Below, in pieces: positions 40,658 to 54,251 of a DNA stretch of 64,000 nt. Numbering within the stretch: the first letter of the stretch is position 1; every line of letters begins with the position of its first letter. The notes under the pieces were generated by a model. That model saw nothing but the letters and a program-made list of their open reading frames with translations, ran no database searches and was not told the origin of the DNA. Made by a program: the position numbers and the translations under genes. Source of the DNA: Maylandia zebra (lineage: Eukaryota > Chordata > Actinopteri > Cichliformes > Cichlidae); assembly GCF_041146795.1 (NCBI RefSeq), contig NC_135173.1, forward strand, positions 54,376,365 to 54,440,364. Direction: 5' to 3'.

Positions 40658-43600
40658 CGTGTTATGTTTATTTGACTGTGTGGTTATATAGTGAGTCCCA
40701 TATGAGACATCTCGTGCATTGAGCACACAGGGACACTGAAGCCACACAGAGCATTTGTGAGAGATTATTAGAGCGAAAGATATCGAGTCTGTTTCTCTGG
40801 GAGGAGGTTCCTCGAAAGATTGAACCAGAGGATGGAGATGGAGAGCATGCATGCAAACCATAGGGCGGAAGTGTTTTGGGGGAGGGGGCTTTAGAAAAAA
40901 TATGACTGACATTTAGATGTATAACAGTAACACACACCGCTCTATTGTGACATTAGTGTGGCAGTGATAGATTCAGTGACATTAGGCTACATAAATATAC
41001 AGATGATGCACTAATAAATCATTTGGGTGCAGAGCGGTGCCTGCTCAGCTTCATCCTTGAAAACCATCAGAGCACAGTATTGCAGCTGCGTCGCTCGATT
41101 CCAAACTTTAACATTATACTAAACAATAAGCACATTACCGGGAAACAAGAAGGCCTATGCACTTTGAAACAGTTTTATACAAATACAGACAAAAATATAA
41201 CTTAGTGTTGTTTACAAATGGATGCTGTACGTGAGAGCTCAGATTTAATCTCTACAAGAGCACTTTGTGACGTCAACTAGCCTGAAAGCCATTTAAGTAC
41301 CTTTCACTGAGCAAGTGCAACTTTTATCTGGTATTTATATTTTGAATGTTTTTAACAAATATATTCGTAGATTTTTCAACATTTGTAGTATATAAAACCT
41401 TCCCCTTCCCCACATGTTGCGACAGAGAGTAACTTAAGCTTTCACTTCAGAGTCCTTGTTTCCTAGGTTGTTCAAGTCAGTGTTGTATAATCTAAAATGA
41501 TCATACATATAAGTGTTAACTTTGATGACCATTTGGTGTTAATTTTAACTACTTCATAAAAAGGTAATGGTTTCCAACCTGGGGGTCAGAACTCTTAAAT
41601 GAGTTGTAAAAAAAACCCCCAATGGGAATCTTCTACAGATTACTGAGTAGTCAAGAAAAAAAAAATACTATTGCGCTTTAGCACTCTAAAAATCCTTCAA
41701 AAATAGCGATCTCACCAGAGAAAAAGCAAGGGCTATAATTCACAACGTTACATCATATTTTATGAGCTCATATTGTGTTTAATATATACAACCCTAATCT
41801 TTAAAACGCATTAGAAACTATAGATGTTAAATAATATGGAGTAGTGAAAAGCTGCCATGTTCACGTCTGAAACATGGAGGAATGTGATCGGTGGTGCAAT
41901 AGTTTTGAAACTGGGTGAACTGGGTTTAAACACAGGGCAATTTTACAGTAAACGTACTCACATGCAGTGTTTTTTAATACCTGTGCGACTGCTGGTCGAG
42001 AAAAGAGCCACAGTCAGAGCTTTTAATAAAAAGTGGCTCTGCAGTTAGTTGTTACTCCAGCTGAGAGACTGAAAAAAGCAACACTGGCAAGACCGAGGGA
42101 AAAGTACATCAATAACACAGCTAAACATACAAGAAACAGCCCTGCTCTAACTCACCTTCCTTTTCTCTCTCTCTCTCTCTCACACACACACTTATAAGAT
42201 AGCACATGCACAGCAATAGTGCCTGTACTCTCCTACATCTCTTAGGTTTTAAAAAAAAGGAAACATCAGAGAGCAGAGTATGCTTAAGCTGGTGGAGAAA
42301 AGATGAAGGTGGAGGGTGCCGGGCTGCATGAATGAATGAAGGTAAACGACACTGGAAAACCCAGCCTGAGTCAAAGTGCCCCCGCTCTGAGAAGTTTGCG
42401 TGAGGCAGCTCAATGGAACGTCGGGTTGTTTTTCCGCTCCGCTGCTTTCTGGACTGAACCATAAACTAAAGACGACATCCTCTCATTAGTCTGCCCTCTG
42501 TAGCAAAGCCAGGCCATTTAGTGTACCCAAAATCCCATTGTTTAATTGTGCGGGTCAAGTCAAAGGTCTAGCAAAATATTGATGAACTTTTTTAAGGAAA
42601 AGGAGGAGGAGGACGGTGGGGAGGCGGGCGAGGGCAGAGGTGCGAGGGCCACAAACACAGCTGTACTGAAGCAAAACAGAGCCAGAAGACAGCACGGTCG
42701 CAGTTTGCGCAGTAAAATTACAATGCACGGGATCACCAGAGCAGCACAGATACAGTTCACTGGCTCCTCTGTGAAGAGAGAAAGCCCTCTCACTTACAGC
42801 AACGCAGTCATAACAGCAAGGGCAGGGGGGAGCATAACGCCAGTGAGACGGCATACAAACGGCTAAGTGTTGTGGATTACACTGTTTGCTCAAATCCATC
42901 TTAGGTGGATTACGCTCCTTCACTAAAGAGGGTTGTTTGGGGGTCAAAGGGCAGTGAGGCAAAGACTGCTAAGAAGGTCCTCCAAACACAGCTATCTCTC
43001 TAACCTGAGGGGATTCCTGCAGACACCAATCTTTAAATCCAAGTTTGTTCCAATATATTTAATCCTCATTCCTCAATCCTCACCTTGTATATAACAACTA
43101 GCTACCCATCCCGTAGTTATTCCATATTTTATACCAAAACATTAGAGCAAAGAAATAGCCTGAGCCCAGTTCCCTGTATGTGTGCACATGCTTTGGTCAA
43201 TAAAGCTGATCTAAAACGGCCTAAAGAGGTTTCTGAATGCCTAACAAGAAATAATAATGATAATAACACTGTTGTGTTTATGCATATGGGTCTATCTCAT
43301 TGCTTTCCACCTATCTGAGCTGTCAGCTTGTTGCATTATTACAGTATGTCTCTGATGAGGCAGTGAAGTGATTTTAAGCTGAATTTGTGTGGTTTTAATC
43401 AGGGCTGAGAGGAAAGGAAAAGGGTGACCCGTTTGGCCCTTTTGGGTCAAAGTTCAAAGAACTGAAATGCATCTTGACGCTATAACCTAAAAATAACATG
43501 AAAAAAAAACTGCCAAAACTGTGCCAAACTTCTAATAGCAATTCCCACCTTAAGTCAGCCAGTTATTTATTAATGAAATGAGCTACTTTGAGCGCGCTCT

Positions 43601-46600
43601 GAGTCCCATCAGCCAGCGCAGGAAGCTTCGAGGAGGGATTTGAGCACACAAAACAAAAACAAAGTGGTCACTTTATGCCTCAGGCGCGTTTCTGGTGACA
43701 TTTAACAGCAAGGAAAGCTATTTCCTTTACCATTCAAAGCCAAACGCCCTTAATTGCTCGAGAAGTCTGCTGCAGTTTGGGAAACACTTTGTGATATTTC
43801 TCCAGCTTGATCTTTGCGGTTCACTTGAGTCTGTGTTTATTCCCGTGTGGAGAAAATTGGTTTACTCGAGTTGTAATTTTGATATGACACTAAAATATGC
43901 CCTTGAAAGCGCACCATTTGGAAAACCTTTGTAGTCCTAATGGCCATTCATTATGGGGTTTCAAGATACGTTTATGTTGCCATTAAATCTGACTAAACAC
44001 AGAAACAAACACGTCCCAAACGCACCTTATCTTTTTCAGCGGAGTGGCCCGGCTCGGCCTATCAGATCACTGCTGAAGTCATCTGTTAACCAGGACCGCA
44101 TCGATGGGATCATTTCACCGATAACAATCTTGGGAACATTTCTACTCGCAAAAAAAAACCCTCCAGCAGATCGCTTCTCTGTGAGCGGGCACCCGTGGAC
44201 TCCCACAGGGAAAATGGAATTTCCTTCATGCTTTGTCACAGGCTTTAAAACTTAAAATCAGCATGCATCCACCGAGGGAAAGAGCAAAAAGGGGAAAAAA
44301 AATCCTCCTCTCTGGACTTCTGTGGGTGTGCGCGCATCGAAAACGTTCACTTTACGAGTTATTTTAACCTCTCACCCACCTCTAAAACTTTATTTAAGAC
44401 GAAGAGGGCAAATACACCGAGCGAAGGCTGTCGCTGTCACTTTATGTGTTTCAGAAATTGGAAACAAGTGTTTGACAAATCACTGAAAATCACGGCACAT
44501 CACTGCCTTCTGTCAAGAGACACCTGGTGACACTGGTGATAAAAGTTTTTCTTTTTTCGTTTTTTTCCTTCTCCGCATTACAAACCGTATAATTACGGAA
44601 CAATTTTAAGACTGTACTCTGAAATGAAAGCATTTAATTCTAAGGATGATTTTTTTTTTCAAATGACACACTCTTAGTTTTAATGTAACGATTCAATGCC
44701 TTGATTAGAGTTATTTAAAAAAAAATTCAGTATTTACATAATTTAATTTCTATAAATCCAAATCCTACTATTAAAAGTGTGTAAGTTTTCTACGTAATTC
44801 AGTGATGTTTTTCTTAATTTGCTGAATTTACAGAGGTGAAGCGGTCACAGTGCTCTTTTAGTTCAACTGGGGTAAACCTGCTGACTGGAGCTCTTCCAGT
44901 TCAAACTCTGCAAACTGGCCTGATTAGAAGGAGTTTAGCAGCTCTTGCCGGACTGGAGCCAAGCTGTGATGCCTTTTCATGGATTATTTTCGTGGAATTA
45001 ATCGTAAACGTAGGGTGTTGCCTGTCCTTGCAGGGCTGCAATGTTTTATATCCAAAGGGTCGCTTTAAGAAAGGCTGTGTGTACTTTTAGCATCACAATT
45101 GCTATTAAAAAAAAAAAAAGATTTTATTGTGAAAATTCATATCCTCCCTGTGGACAGTATATGGAAAGGTGAAAAGAGCAGCTGTACCCTGCTCGGGAAA
45201 TGTTTGATTTGTTGTGTTCTTCAAACAAAAACTGTTTAAATAAAGTTTTAAATCGTCCAAAAATTTAGCAGTAATACTTTATTTTACATTATTTTAAAAC
45301 AAGTGAACATATTTTCCTTGATTTGACCACACGACATCATACATGTCTCTGCTACTTTTCAAAGCGGAGAAAGTAGCTTTGAGTTTAGGCCCTACTTGTA
45401 ACTTCACTCATTTGATTCTGGGGCACAATGAATGTAGCTGAATAGAATATTTTGATATATTGATAATGAGAAACTGTAGAATAACAGTACACAGCTATTT
45501 TAAGCACTTCTTTCTTTTGCCTTTTTACGTGAAACAACAAAATAATACAACAGGCTATCGCTATTATTTGATTGACACTGGGTTTTTTGTTTGTTTTTTG
45601 TTTTTCCTTTTTTTTTTTTTTTTAAGTCATTGGCTTTCCCGGGCAAACACTCATCCCGGAAATGCAGCCAGCATCGCCCATGCGCGACCTGTATATTAAT
45701 TATTAATCGCTTACAGCTGCTTACGGTTTACAGTTTGGCATGGGCACCAGCTCCTTAGCATACAGAAGACCTTTCCTGTGTCCCTTAATCAGGATTGTGT
45801 GTTTGTGCCCTAATTATTCATAATGGCCCGTGAGGGAGGAAAAAACAAAAAAGAAAAAACGAAAAAGAAAAAAAAAGAAGCAATGCTTTTAGGGCAAAGG
45901 GATTGGCAAAAAACAAAAAACAAAAAAAACAAAAAAACAAACACACCTTTGTAATTTAATAAATCTACGAAATTCATTTTTTTCTTCCCCCTCCATTCAG
46001 GCTCACGCGCCCAGAAGCAGCCATATGTGACTCATGGGTCTAAACTGTGTTGCTTGGCTTTATACCGTCACCAGTAAAATATTAATGCCGAACAGTCAAG
46101 CTGATGAAAAATCTGTTTAAAAATGGATGTTTTGTTTTGCCGTAGTCTGAAGTGAATATGTTTTGGGGGTGGTGGTTGGGTGGAGGTGTGTGTTGGGTGG
46201 AGGGCTTCATGTGGGGCTGAGTCGTGGTGGGAGGTAGGCTAATTGATGAAAGGGACGAGTGTGTTTTGCCCCAAAGCGAAGGAAGCAGTTCTCCTTTCCT
46301 TCACTGCCAAACACACTACATGCGACTCACATTTTCTCTCTCTCATCAGATCAAAGACTTGCAAAAGGTTCGAAAACAAACAGAAAAGTACGGCTCCAAG
46401 TCTGCCAGACTGAAGGAGCAGAAATGAGATTTTCGACAGAGGAACTTTTTTTTTCCAGTGGAGTTTTATTGTTGTTGCTTTTGGTAACGTTAGAAAAATT
46501 ATTGACTGATTGATGTTTTTTATTATTGTGCACGAGGTGAGATTTTGGATTTATTTGGGATTTAATCCAATAATCAAGTGTACACTTGCTACTTGGACTT

Positions 46601-46792
46601 GTATTTGTACTAAAAATAAACTGCAGGTCTTGTGTCCAGCGGAGAAACTTTTTCTTTTTTTTTTTTTTACTTTTCTGCTAAACCTTTTTAAACATTATTA
46701 CGTAATGATATTCTTCCAAATATGTTATTTTCATTTTGGGGTTGCGCGTGCAATAAAATCAAAAATATGTAGATATTTAGATATATCATTTA
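40653..46792. other. Gene-poor DNA with possible regulatory blocks
   Basis: No coding gene is supported. About 41570-41640 (TTTCCAACCTGGGGGTCAG) looks like the end of an old DNA transposon. A short CT/CA tract lies at 42165-42190. Complex blocks at about 42470-42570 and 45630-45835 are discussed as possible enhancers. Confidence 0.4.
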
Positions 46793-46828
<36 letters not shown>

Positions 46829-46829
46829 T
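46793..46829. repeat. Microsatellite (AAT)12
   Basis: Uninterrupted trinucleotide tract. Confidence 0.95.
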
Positions 46830-49030
46830 TAAAATTAAAATGTGACAATAAAGTTAATAGTCACGGACTAATAAGACAGTCACGACATAGGTGGGCTCAG
46901 TCTGGTTGCAGGCTTTATCTCACGCATGCCTATTGGCTCAGAGCTGTCGCTGCACGCAATATTTGTGTATGGTTGCAGGTCGTTTTTTGCTCTGCCTCCT
47001 CACTGACTGGTCGTGTTCTTGTAGCTCGGTGTGAACTATGATGTGGAGACCATGAATGTGGGCCACAGCTGCCCCGAGGGCCGAGAGGAGGATACCGAGA
47101 GGCAGAGCCACTTTTCCTGCTCCTCGTGGGGAAAAGCTGAGTCTCTGAAGCTTCTTAGATCGACACCCTTAAACCAGCGGGTGCATTATGATTAAAATCT
47201 CTTCTATCTTCTATCAACTCTGTATATTTTTGACTGACATTATTTTTTGAGAGATTTTTCATATTGATTTGCACAGTTCCCCAAAATTAGCTAAATCTCA
47301 TTAAATCGGGCCATAAGACTGCTGATGCAAGAAAATGAATGAAAGGCCATTTTTGAGAGCAAAAACAGGCTACACTTTTGTTTGTGCTGGCTAATTGCAG
47401 TAATGTGGGAACCTGCAATTAATGGGTTTAACACCTAACAGATGGCTCCGTATTTACCTAAAGTAAATTTCCGATAATCCGCATGTATTTATTATTGCCT
47501 CCCATTAATAATGGAAGTCTAATCACACCCTGCTTCACTGCAGTGCCAGAATGGTGTAGCATGAAGGCCTTTATTGACCTTTTGCAGCTATTCCTTTACA
47601 TTTTTAGCAGGTAGATTACATCACAGAAGAAAATTAAGTTTATGTGATACATTTGTTTCTAAATCACTGCTTTTTTAATTAAAAGTGAACATGTGGCACT
47701 GCTCAACATTAAAATGTGAACTACATAATGAAAGGTGATTATGAAAACTCTTATTACTGTGTTCAGAAAATGATCAGATTATAATGTTAATGAAATTCTG
47801 CAGTTGTGAAACAAAGAAGAAGAAGGAAAAGAAGGAGAAGGAGAAGGGAAAATGCTGCTTTAACCTCTTGAATGGGGTTGGGAACATGATGTCAGACTTC
47901 TCCACATCCAAATTAACCTCCAGCCATGGGCATTGATTTGCAAATCACTGCCATGTAGACCTTCAGTCGCTCCCTATGCTATTCAGTGCATCTAAGTTCA
48001 ACAAGCACTGCTGCACACCTGCTACTGCCTTGACTGCTGCCAGCTGCCAATTAACACCTATGGCATGTTAATTAGGCCGCAGAGTATACCACTTCAGGAG
48101 ACTTTTCAGACCCCTCACCACAAGTGCCTTTATTTTCACAAGAGCTCATGTTGCAATCTGCATATGCATCTTGCATGGGGAATCAGGAGGAAGCCGATGT
48201 GGGATTCGGCTGAGATGTTTAGCTGTGACATGTGGGGATCAGGTGAAGTTTGGGTTTAATTAAACTAGTTTACTGTTGTGGGCTATAGATTCATGTTTAA
48301 GGCAAGAACAAGCGGAAGGTAACTGAGTTAGACAGGTCATAAATTAATTAACAGTTTAAAGGATTATATAGTGAACGAACACATCAAATAGTAGAACCAA
48401 ATTGATGTAAAACCAATCTAAAAGCTGAAATTCACCAGCTGAAAACAATGAAATGAAACATCTATTTATCCAGTATCCATGCTGTTCAGTTTCTGCTGCT
48501 CCCTCATACACAGATGAGTAAGACAAACAAACCTTGAAAGTAATTAACAAATGGCTGGCTCTTCTCACGCACAACTAACCGTGATTCATCTCCACAAATC
48601 TGGAATCAGTCAGCTCTGAATAGCTTAAAGAACCTGCCCAAGTGAGTCCAGAGGTAGAGGAATGCCTCAGAAAATAAGACAAATGCACAACATGGCATCA
48701 TTAGTGCCATAAGGGATACTAGAGGTGAAGTGGGTGTTTGGGGCCGGTGCAGGAGTGTGGGGACTGAGGAGCTGCTGTGTGTGTGAGTGCACGTGCTTGT
48801 CAGTGTGTATGTGTGTGATTGTGTGTATGCTGGGGATGTTGGTGGTGGGGTGATCATGAAACATTACTCAGAAAAGAAGAAAACCACCTAAAAGGCTTGA
48901 GAAACACAATGACACATCAAAAGGGAAAACCTGAAAACCTTGGCATAATAAGACTCATGAATGAGCTCTGATCCCAAAGGAACAATGTGTGTTCAAGTGT
49001 GTGTGTGTGTGTGAGTGTGAGTGTGATTAA
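46830..49030. other. Gene-poor DNA, possible exon-like stretch and regulatory block
   Basis: Includes an open frame after a TTCTTGTAG acceptor-like site near 47022 and a TAAT-rich block at about 47390-47560. No gene is supported. GT-rich stretches occur at about 48776-48830 and 48991-49025. Confidence 0.35.
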
Positions 49031-49039
49031 GGTATTACT

Positions 49040-50185
49040 TAGGTTGTGTTGTTTCTCGTTTCTCCCTTCCTGGTTTTCTGTTTTCTGTATGTTTGTCACA
49101 GTTAAATGTTTTAAGCGAGAGCCACTATCCACACATGGCAAAAACACGGAAGATTGGTGAACCTTCCCTGGAGTGGCTGGCAGACCAAAATTACCTCAAG
49201 AAAACAGCAACAATTCAAAGGTCACAAAAGACCCCAAAACAAAAGTCAAAGAACTGCAGGCCTCACTTGCCTCTTCATCACTCCACCATAAGAAAAAGAT
49301 GGGGCAAAAATGACTTGCATGGCAGAGTTCCGAGACAAAAACCACTGCAGAGCAAAAGGAAGATAAAGACTCACCTCAGTTTTACTAGAAAACACCTTGA
49401 TGAGCCCCAAGACTTTTGAGAAAATACTCTGTGGACTGATAAAACAAAAATTGAACTTTTTGGAATGTGTGTCCTATTACATTTGGCATAAAGGCACCAC
49501 AGCATTTAAGAAAATGAACATCATACCAACAGTAAAATATGGTGGTGGTAGTGTGATGGTCTTGGGCTGTTTTGCTGTCTCAGGACCTGGAGGACTTGCT
49601 GTGGTAAATGGAACCATGCCTTCTGCTGTCTACCAAAACATCCTGAAGTCCTGACCCGAATCCGATTGAGATGGTAAATGGCCTGTATTTGTATAGCGCT
49701 TTACTAGTCCCTAAGGACCCCAAAGCGCTTTACACATTCAGTCATCCACCCATTCATACACTGGTGATGGCAAGCTACGTTGTAGCCACAGCCACCGACA
49801 GAGGCGAGGCTGCCGAACACTGACGCCACCGGGCCCTCTGACCACCACCAGTATGCAATGGGTGAAGTAAAAAGGTGGTTCATGCTTGAGAACCCTCTAT
49901 TGTGGCTGCATTAAAACAATCGCGCAAAGATGATTGGGCCAAAATTCCTCCAAAGTGCTGTAAAAGACTCATTGCCAGTCATTGCAAATGACTGCAGTTG
50001 TTGCTGCTAAGGGTTGCCCAACCAGTAATTAGATTTAGGGGGCAATCACCTTTTTACAGAGGACCATGTAGATTTCGATATTTTCCCCCTTAATAACAAA
50101 CTTAATAAGTAACTGCAAATAGTTTTTACTTGTATTATATTTGTCTAACATTAAATTTTGTTTAATGATCTGGCAACACCTCTGC
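49040..50185 (+). mobile_element. Decayed Tc1-like element, sense transposase
   Basis: Frames such as KYGGGSVMVLGCFAVSGPGGLAVVNG (glycine-rich box), CTGACCCGAATCCGATTGAG (DPNPIE region) and TTGTTGCTGCTAAGGGTTGC near the 3' end show a Tc1-like transposase with frameshifts. The same family as 30169-31408 is likely, because both carry GTCACA(G/C)TTAAATG near the 5' end. It is interrupted by another repeat at 49672-49866. Confidence 0.78.
49672..49866 (+). repeat. Abundant teleost repeat inserted into a dead Tc1 element
   Basis: Begins GTAAATGGCCTGTATTTGT and includes AAGCGCTTTACACATTCAGTC and GCCCTCTGACCACCACCAG. I recognise it as a frequent fish repeat, class unassigned. It splits the transposase between GATTGAGAT and AAAGGTGGTTCATGC. 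It begins and ends without an obvious duplication. Confidence 0.6.
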
Positions 50186-50556
50186 TGCTATGAGCTAAGC
50201 ATGTTGGCAGTGTCACACAGCACAAAAATGAGTGTTTTGAATGATGCATGCATTCTTTTAGCATGTGGGATTATTTGTTGCTTTGGTGTTTGAAAGAGAG
50301 TAAAAATGGATACAATGAAATAGCAAATCTGTAAATGTTCTTTAATTATAGGGTTAAAGTTATAGTAAAAAATGAAAAATGATCTCTAACGAATAATAAT
50401 GACTTGCGTGCTGGTACGCTGAATAAACACTTTTGATTAAACTTTGCAGCACCAGATGCTATTGATAAGTAAATACAGAGCAATAAAGTACAGACGTGGA
50501 AGAGAAACAGAGTCATCTGGGTTCTGTATGCCCACACAGCGCTGCAGTCCATTAGC

Positions 50557-50559
<3 letters not shown>

Positions 50560-50616
<57 letters not shown>
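50560..50616. repeat. Microsatellite (GT)28
   Basis: Uninterrupted GT repeat. Confidence 0.98.
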
Positions 50617-50617
<1 letters not shown>

Positions 50618-51610
50618 TAGCCCAGTCCTGCTTTCTTACTTCAGTTTTATGATTTGTCAACAAACAGTCTGTTCAGTGTCCACTGTTTCTGAGCTGACCC
50701 CACTCTGTATATTATGACATCATTTCCTTATTGTTAGGCAAGGTAAAGTGACACTGTGCCAGAAGTTAAGGGATACAATATAATTCGCTTTTCTAAACAA
50801 CGAGAGGCCAGCTTTGTATAAGCAGAGTCTTTGGACTTGTAAAATAGAGAAAGTTGCTCAACAAATGGAGATTTGTTGAGGATACTAAAATTGTCAAATT
50901 GTTCTCAATGAAAAAGTCCTGAATGTGTTTACTGCATGTGTGAGTTACGTAGGTTGTAGTAATGCATTACTCAGGCTAACACAAGTCATGTACTGAATTG
51001 CTTTTAAACCACAGCACTTAAAGTGCATCTGAAGTCCTGTAGTGTCAGAACTACCTTAAACAAACAGGACTGTGGGTCGGGAGAGCTGGTGCAACAGATT
51101 AAGGTCACACCATGTCAAATGTGTTGCATTTTTGAGGAAGTTGTCTTTACACCTTTGTTCTTTTATTTCATGTGATGTCAGTTTAGAAACAAGTGAAGAG
51201 AAAGCCTAAAAACTGAAAATAAAACAAGAAGACCCAAGTCTCTCACAGGCACCCGCTTCTCTGTTTTTACTTGATCAGCAAGTTAAATATCTGCTGGCTT
51301 CATCGATGCAAGTGGCTTTGTAAAAATGGGTCTGAAAGTTGTGTATTACAGTTTTTAATTGAAGATAGCACACAAACCTTAAAACAAACAGTACACAATA
51401 AAAGGAGATCACAAGCTTCAAAAACCATACAATTCAAAGAGTCAATATGTCACCATTCAATACTCCAATGACTGAAGGGAAGTAGAGCAGAAAAATATTA
51501 GTAAACTGCGGTGAAGTGGAAGAACCTTTTCAAAGACAAAAATGGAAAGAATGATAAAAAAAAACCAACAAAAAACATTACTTAAAATTCTAAAATGTCA
51601 AAGACTAAGT
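50617..51610. other. Gene-poor DNA, nothing recognised
   Basis: No supportable feature. Confidence 0.45.
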
Positions 51611-51720
51611 CAGGGGTGTCAAACATAAGGCCCAGGGACCAAAGATTCAATCTGGCCAACAGGACAGCTTTGAAAGATGTGACAAGGAGCCTAGATTTTG
51701 AACTTTTAACTCTAAACTGG
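51611..51720. mobile_element. hAT-like element end, truncated
   Basis: CAGGGGTGTCAAACATAAGG matches the left end of the element at 28633 and is followed by CCCAGGGACCAAAG. No matching right end was found, so the 3' limit is arbitrary. Confidence 0.5.
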
Positions 51721-52079
51721 TGAAAAGGTGATGACAGAGACCTCTTCAATGGCATCATATTGCCCAAAGTAACAAAGTAATAGATAATCAATTAAATTAC
51801 AGAATAATTCCTGTTTTACAGCATCTACAATAGAAATGTCTTAAGTGTATTTTTTTAATGGTCAAGAGTAAAAAACTAAAGCCAAAAAACTAACCACTGT
51901 GAATTAATGTTGACGTTTTTATATAAGGATAACTGAGAGATTTGATGTGTGATTAAACATCTGAACACTGTCCCTGGTCTAAGTGATGTCTCCATTAATA
52001 CCTCTGCTTTTTGTCTGTATGTGCTGCCTCATAATATTTTAAATTAGTTGTATTTATTTATTTAGTGCAAAATCAAAAT

Positions 52080-52330
52080 GACAACAGTCACATCATAGCT
52101 TTATTTGTATGGTAAAGACAGTACACAAAACCTCAACAACGAAATGTCTATATGAGCAAGCACTTGGCAACAGGGGGAAAGAAAAACTCCCTTTAAACAG
52201 GAAGAAACCTGCAGCAGAACCAGGATCAGGGAGGGGGAGCCATCTGCCCTAATGGAAAAGGAGGGAGAGAGACAAAACAAAAGAAATGCTGTGGAAGAGA
52301 GCAAGAGTTTAAGATAATACTCAAAATATC
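52080..52330. repeat. Abundant teleost interspersed repeat, unclassified
   Basis: Contains GAGCAAGCACTTGGCAACAG, GAAAAACTCCCTTTAAACAGG and GAAACCTGCAGCAGAACCAGG, which I recognise from many fish genomes. The limits are approximate and I cannot name its class. Confidence 0.55.
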
Positions 52331-52930
52331 AAGAAATGTGGTTCTGAATGCAATCAAAAAACTATAAAATGCTACAGTTTATAAACTAAGATTGTTAGAC
52401 CTTCTGGCCTTTGACTCCTTAGCAGAGTTTTAAAACCTAAGGTCCCTAAAAATAAAGATCAAATCATCTATACGGACCATTAATTGATCTGGATGCCAGG
52501 GCAGCCAGTAGGACTCAGGCCTTACCCTAGCAGTGCAAAAAAAAAAAAAAAAGGGGGGGGCACAACCCAAAAAACAGAGCTGGAGCTGGACTCCAGCTCT
52601 AACTGAACTTTAAGAGTGTGCTCTTCTAATGCTACAGCTAGCAATTTGGGTAATTACCAGTTCAATAATATCAAAATAGGATTTTAGTAACTCTATATCT
52701 CATTTACCTCTAAAAAGGTGCACGTTGGTATAAAGTAATGTTCATAAGTTTAGGAATCCCTAAAAAAAAAACACAAGTTGGATTTTTACCACATTTGGTT
52801 CTGATATTATTAATACCCTTATTTTCCTTAGATTGTTGTTATTGTTACTTAACACGATGAAAGGTTGAAAAATTGGTTTATGTTACGGTCTGAGATCTGA
52901 CAGGGTGCATGGAGTGGAGTTTCCACGTAT

Positions 52931-52932
<2 letters not shown>
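52331..52932. other. Gene-poor DNA
   Basis: Contains an A run followed by a G run at 52538-52560 and otherwise nothing supported. Confidence 0.4.

Positions 52933-52963
<31 letters not shown>
52933..52963. repeat. Microsatellite (AC)15
   Basis: Uninterrupted AC tract of about 31 bp. Confidence 0.95.
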
Positions 52964-52964
<1 letters not shown>

Positions 52965-54251
52965 CTCAAAAGCACAGGACTGGGGACTTAAGTGGCAAAC
53001 ACTCTGCAGGCCTGCCCAATTTTCAAGGCGATTTCCTAACTTGAGAAAGAGCGGGCTGTGAATAATTGTGGCTCTCTTCATGCTTGTGATAATAATGTTA
53101 TTCTAAAGGGGTGAAAGTGGTACGAATGGTGGAAAATAAATGCTTAAGAGGAGAAAAAAGGGAGAAAATAGGATATGTAAGAAACCACACATTCCAACTT
53201 GCTGCCAAATTACTCCTTTATCGTGGTGTTTCATTTACTCCGACAATTAGAGCGATGGAGGGACTTTGGTAACACCACACTCCTTCTCAAAGACATCGAC
53301 CATGTGTTGAGGAACGCTGATAAACTCTGGTATTTTTTTACTTATTTATTTGTTGAGCCCCCACCTTTCTGATAAATTGGGTCATTGAAACCCAGACACC
53401 GAAACACTGTCATAGAGAAGAGCTAATTATTTGTCTAAAAGTGGCTTCTTAATGCTTCTTAACTTGGGTTCACTTTAAAATGCTAGCTGGTTGCTTGTTT
53501 TCTATAAACTAGTTTGTTTTGGGGTTTTATTTTGGGGGGGGGGGGTGATTGATCACTAGGCGTAGCTGTAAGTCAGATGGTCACGACAAAAAACAATCAA
53601 TTTCTATGTTTTCATGGACACCTGCAACCTCTTGACTTTTTCCATTTATAGTTGCCTTGTTTTCGGCCAAACACCCGACCCCATTGTGATCTGGATGTGT
53701 GTGTATTTTTCTAGTTTGTTCTGCCACCTGCCAGCTATTTTTCACCAGGGCTGTTTAGCCAAAATGCTGGAAAGTTGTTCACAGATAGTATCACACACAG
53801 ACGTAGCGTCCGAGCCTGAAATGTAAAACCAACACAGAAATGGCTTAAACCTTGTCACATCTGGCTTAACGTGAGGTGAAACCATAAATCAAGCCGAAGA
53901 ACAAAAGCTTTTATTTGAAATTAGCAGAACTAAACAAAGTTGCCAGAGAAAATAGGTCAGTCAGTAGTGCTGGTATGTTTGCATGTGTTCTAGTGTGGTG
54001 AGTGAGGTGTTGTTTGGGTAAAAAGAAAAACCAAAATAGTTCTACAGCACATGGCAATCAGTAGCAGAGCTGTTCTCCTCTCCGAGGGAGCAAGTGGAGT
54101 GAGCTTTTCTGCTGGGGAACACTGGGCCTAATCACTGATCACTATAATACCACAGCTACTGAGTACCTGCAACACAAAACATTCAAAAACAACCTGCCAG
54201 CCCAGCTGCCAAAAGAGGCAGGGTCCTCATAACCTGCATTATTTTCAGTAG
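52964..54251. other. Gene-poor DNA, nothing recognised
   Basis: No supportable feature apart from a G run at 53534-53545. Confidence 0.4.

Noticed and set aside
40508-40912. 134-codon frame with a His/Thr repeat
   Set aside because: Created by translating a GT microsatellite.
42555-42962. 135-codon frame on the - strand
   Set aside because: No recognisable domain and no splice or promoter support; an overlapping + strand frame is equally long, so chance is likely.
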